This document shows, piece after piece, positions 6,347 to 6,670 of a stretch of DNA of 6,670 bases. Made by a program: the position numbers and the translations under genes. This stretch comes from an uncultured Gemmatimonadota bacterium (lineage in GTDB: Bacteria; Gemmatimonadota; Gemmatimonadetes; Longimicrobiales; Gaopeijiaceae). Every line of letters starts with the position of its first letter. The first letter of the stretch is position 1. Where the stretch lies: NCBI GenBank assembly GCA_938030915.1, contig CALHIO010000081.1, forward strand, positions 1 through 6,670, in the 5' to 3' direction. The notes beneath the pieces are model-generated. The model ran no database searches, was not told the origin of the DNA, and was given only the letters and a program-made list of their open reading frames with translations.

Positions 6347-6670
6347 TGATCCCGCACCGAAGACGGGCGCTTGGCGTGTTTCTCTCGATACATCGCCGCA
6401 TCGGCAGCGGCGACCATGTCCTCGAGCCGCACCCGGGGGTCGTCGTCATGACGCGCCATCCCGATGCTGATCGAGAGTTGGAAGGGCTCGGGGCTTGTCT
6501 CGTTGAAGTCCTGCACACGCTCCCGGAGACGTTCGACGAGAAGCTCTGCACTCTCGTCGGCCGCCTCGAGGGCGAGCACCCCGAACTCGTCGCCCCCGAG
6601 CCTGGCGATGATATCCGAACGCCGGAACGTGGCACGTAGAATGTCCGCGACCTGGATCAGAGCGCGATCA
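6343..6670 (-). CDS. GGDEF-domain diguanylate cyclase (5'-truncated by window edge)
   Basis: This is the C-terminal 108 codons of a protein whose start lies beyond 6670. It ends in a GGDEF domain, which makes cyclic di-GMP from two GTP. The active-site loop is intact as ARLGGDEFGVL, with GGDEF encoded at 6583-6597. Five residues before it lies RRSD (6613-6624), which fits the RxxD inhibitory I-site where c-di-GMP binds. Downstream are SISIGMA and DAAMYREK, typical of the C-terminal half of the domain. An active, product-inhibited cyclase is therefore likely, as far as can be seen. What signal domain precedes it is unknown. Its stop overlaps the ATPase-receiver start (ATGA), so the two are probably made together. 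An internal GTG within GGDEFGVL is not a real start, because the domain clearly continues upstream. Confidence 0.95.
   Translation of the reverse strand, partial: DRALIQVADILRATFRRSDIIARLGGDEFGVLALEAADESAELLVERLRERVQDFNETSPEPFQLSISIGMARHDDDPRVRLEDMVAAADAAMYREKHAKRPSSVRDQ

Overview
The window comes from a GC-rich Gram-negative chromosome. All six genes lie on the minus strand, so transcription runs from position 6670 towards 1. Outer-membrane porin features, type IV pilus/type II secretion machinery, separate secD and secF genes, and an Ala/Asp/Ser-rich insert in SecD fit an environmental phylum such as Gemmatimonadota. That assignment is a guess from protein style, not a measured result; Acidobacteriota or Myxococcota are alternatives.

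In transcription order the first block is a signalling and surface cluster. It holds the C-terminal end of a GGDEF diguanylate cyclase (6343-6670, its start lies outside the window), a GspE/PilB-type secretion/pilus ATPase carrying a C-terminal response-regulator receiver domain (4253-6346), and a probable phosphate-selective-porin-like outer-membrane beta-barrel (3168-4247). The first two genes overlap by four bases (ATGA) and the third starts five bases after the second, so the three probably form one transcript. The ATPase-receiver fusion, coupled to a c-di-GMP synthase gene, is the most unusual item here: it suggests a pilus or secretion motor controlled by phosphorylation and possibly by c-di-GMP.

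A 200-base gap (2965-3167) follows. It contains a possible promoter and a clear intrinsic-terminator-like hairpin that ends only 19 bases before the secD start. The hairpin either ends the upstream transcript or makes a premature-termination leader for secD.

The second block is housekeeping: secD (1312-2964), secF (346-1302) and the N-terminal third of a TatD-family metal-dependent hydrolase (1-349, C-terminus outside the window). SecD and SecF form the proton-driven membrane complex that helps pull exported proteins out of the SecYEG channel. The secF and tatD reading frames overlap by four bases (GTGA).

No tRNA, rRNA, CRISPR array, insertion sequence or phage feature was seen. None of the five visible start codons has a strong Shine-Dalgarno sequence.
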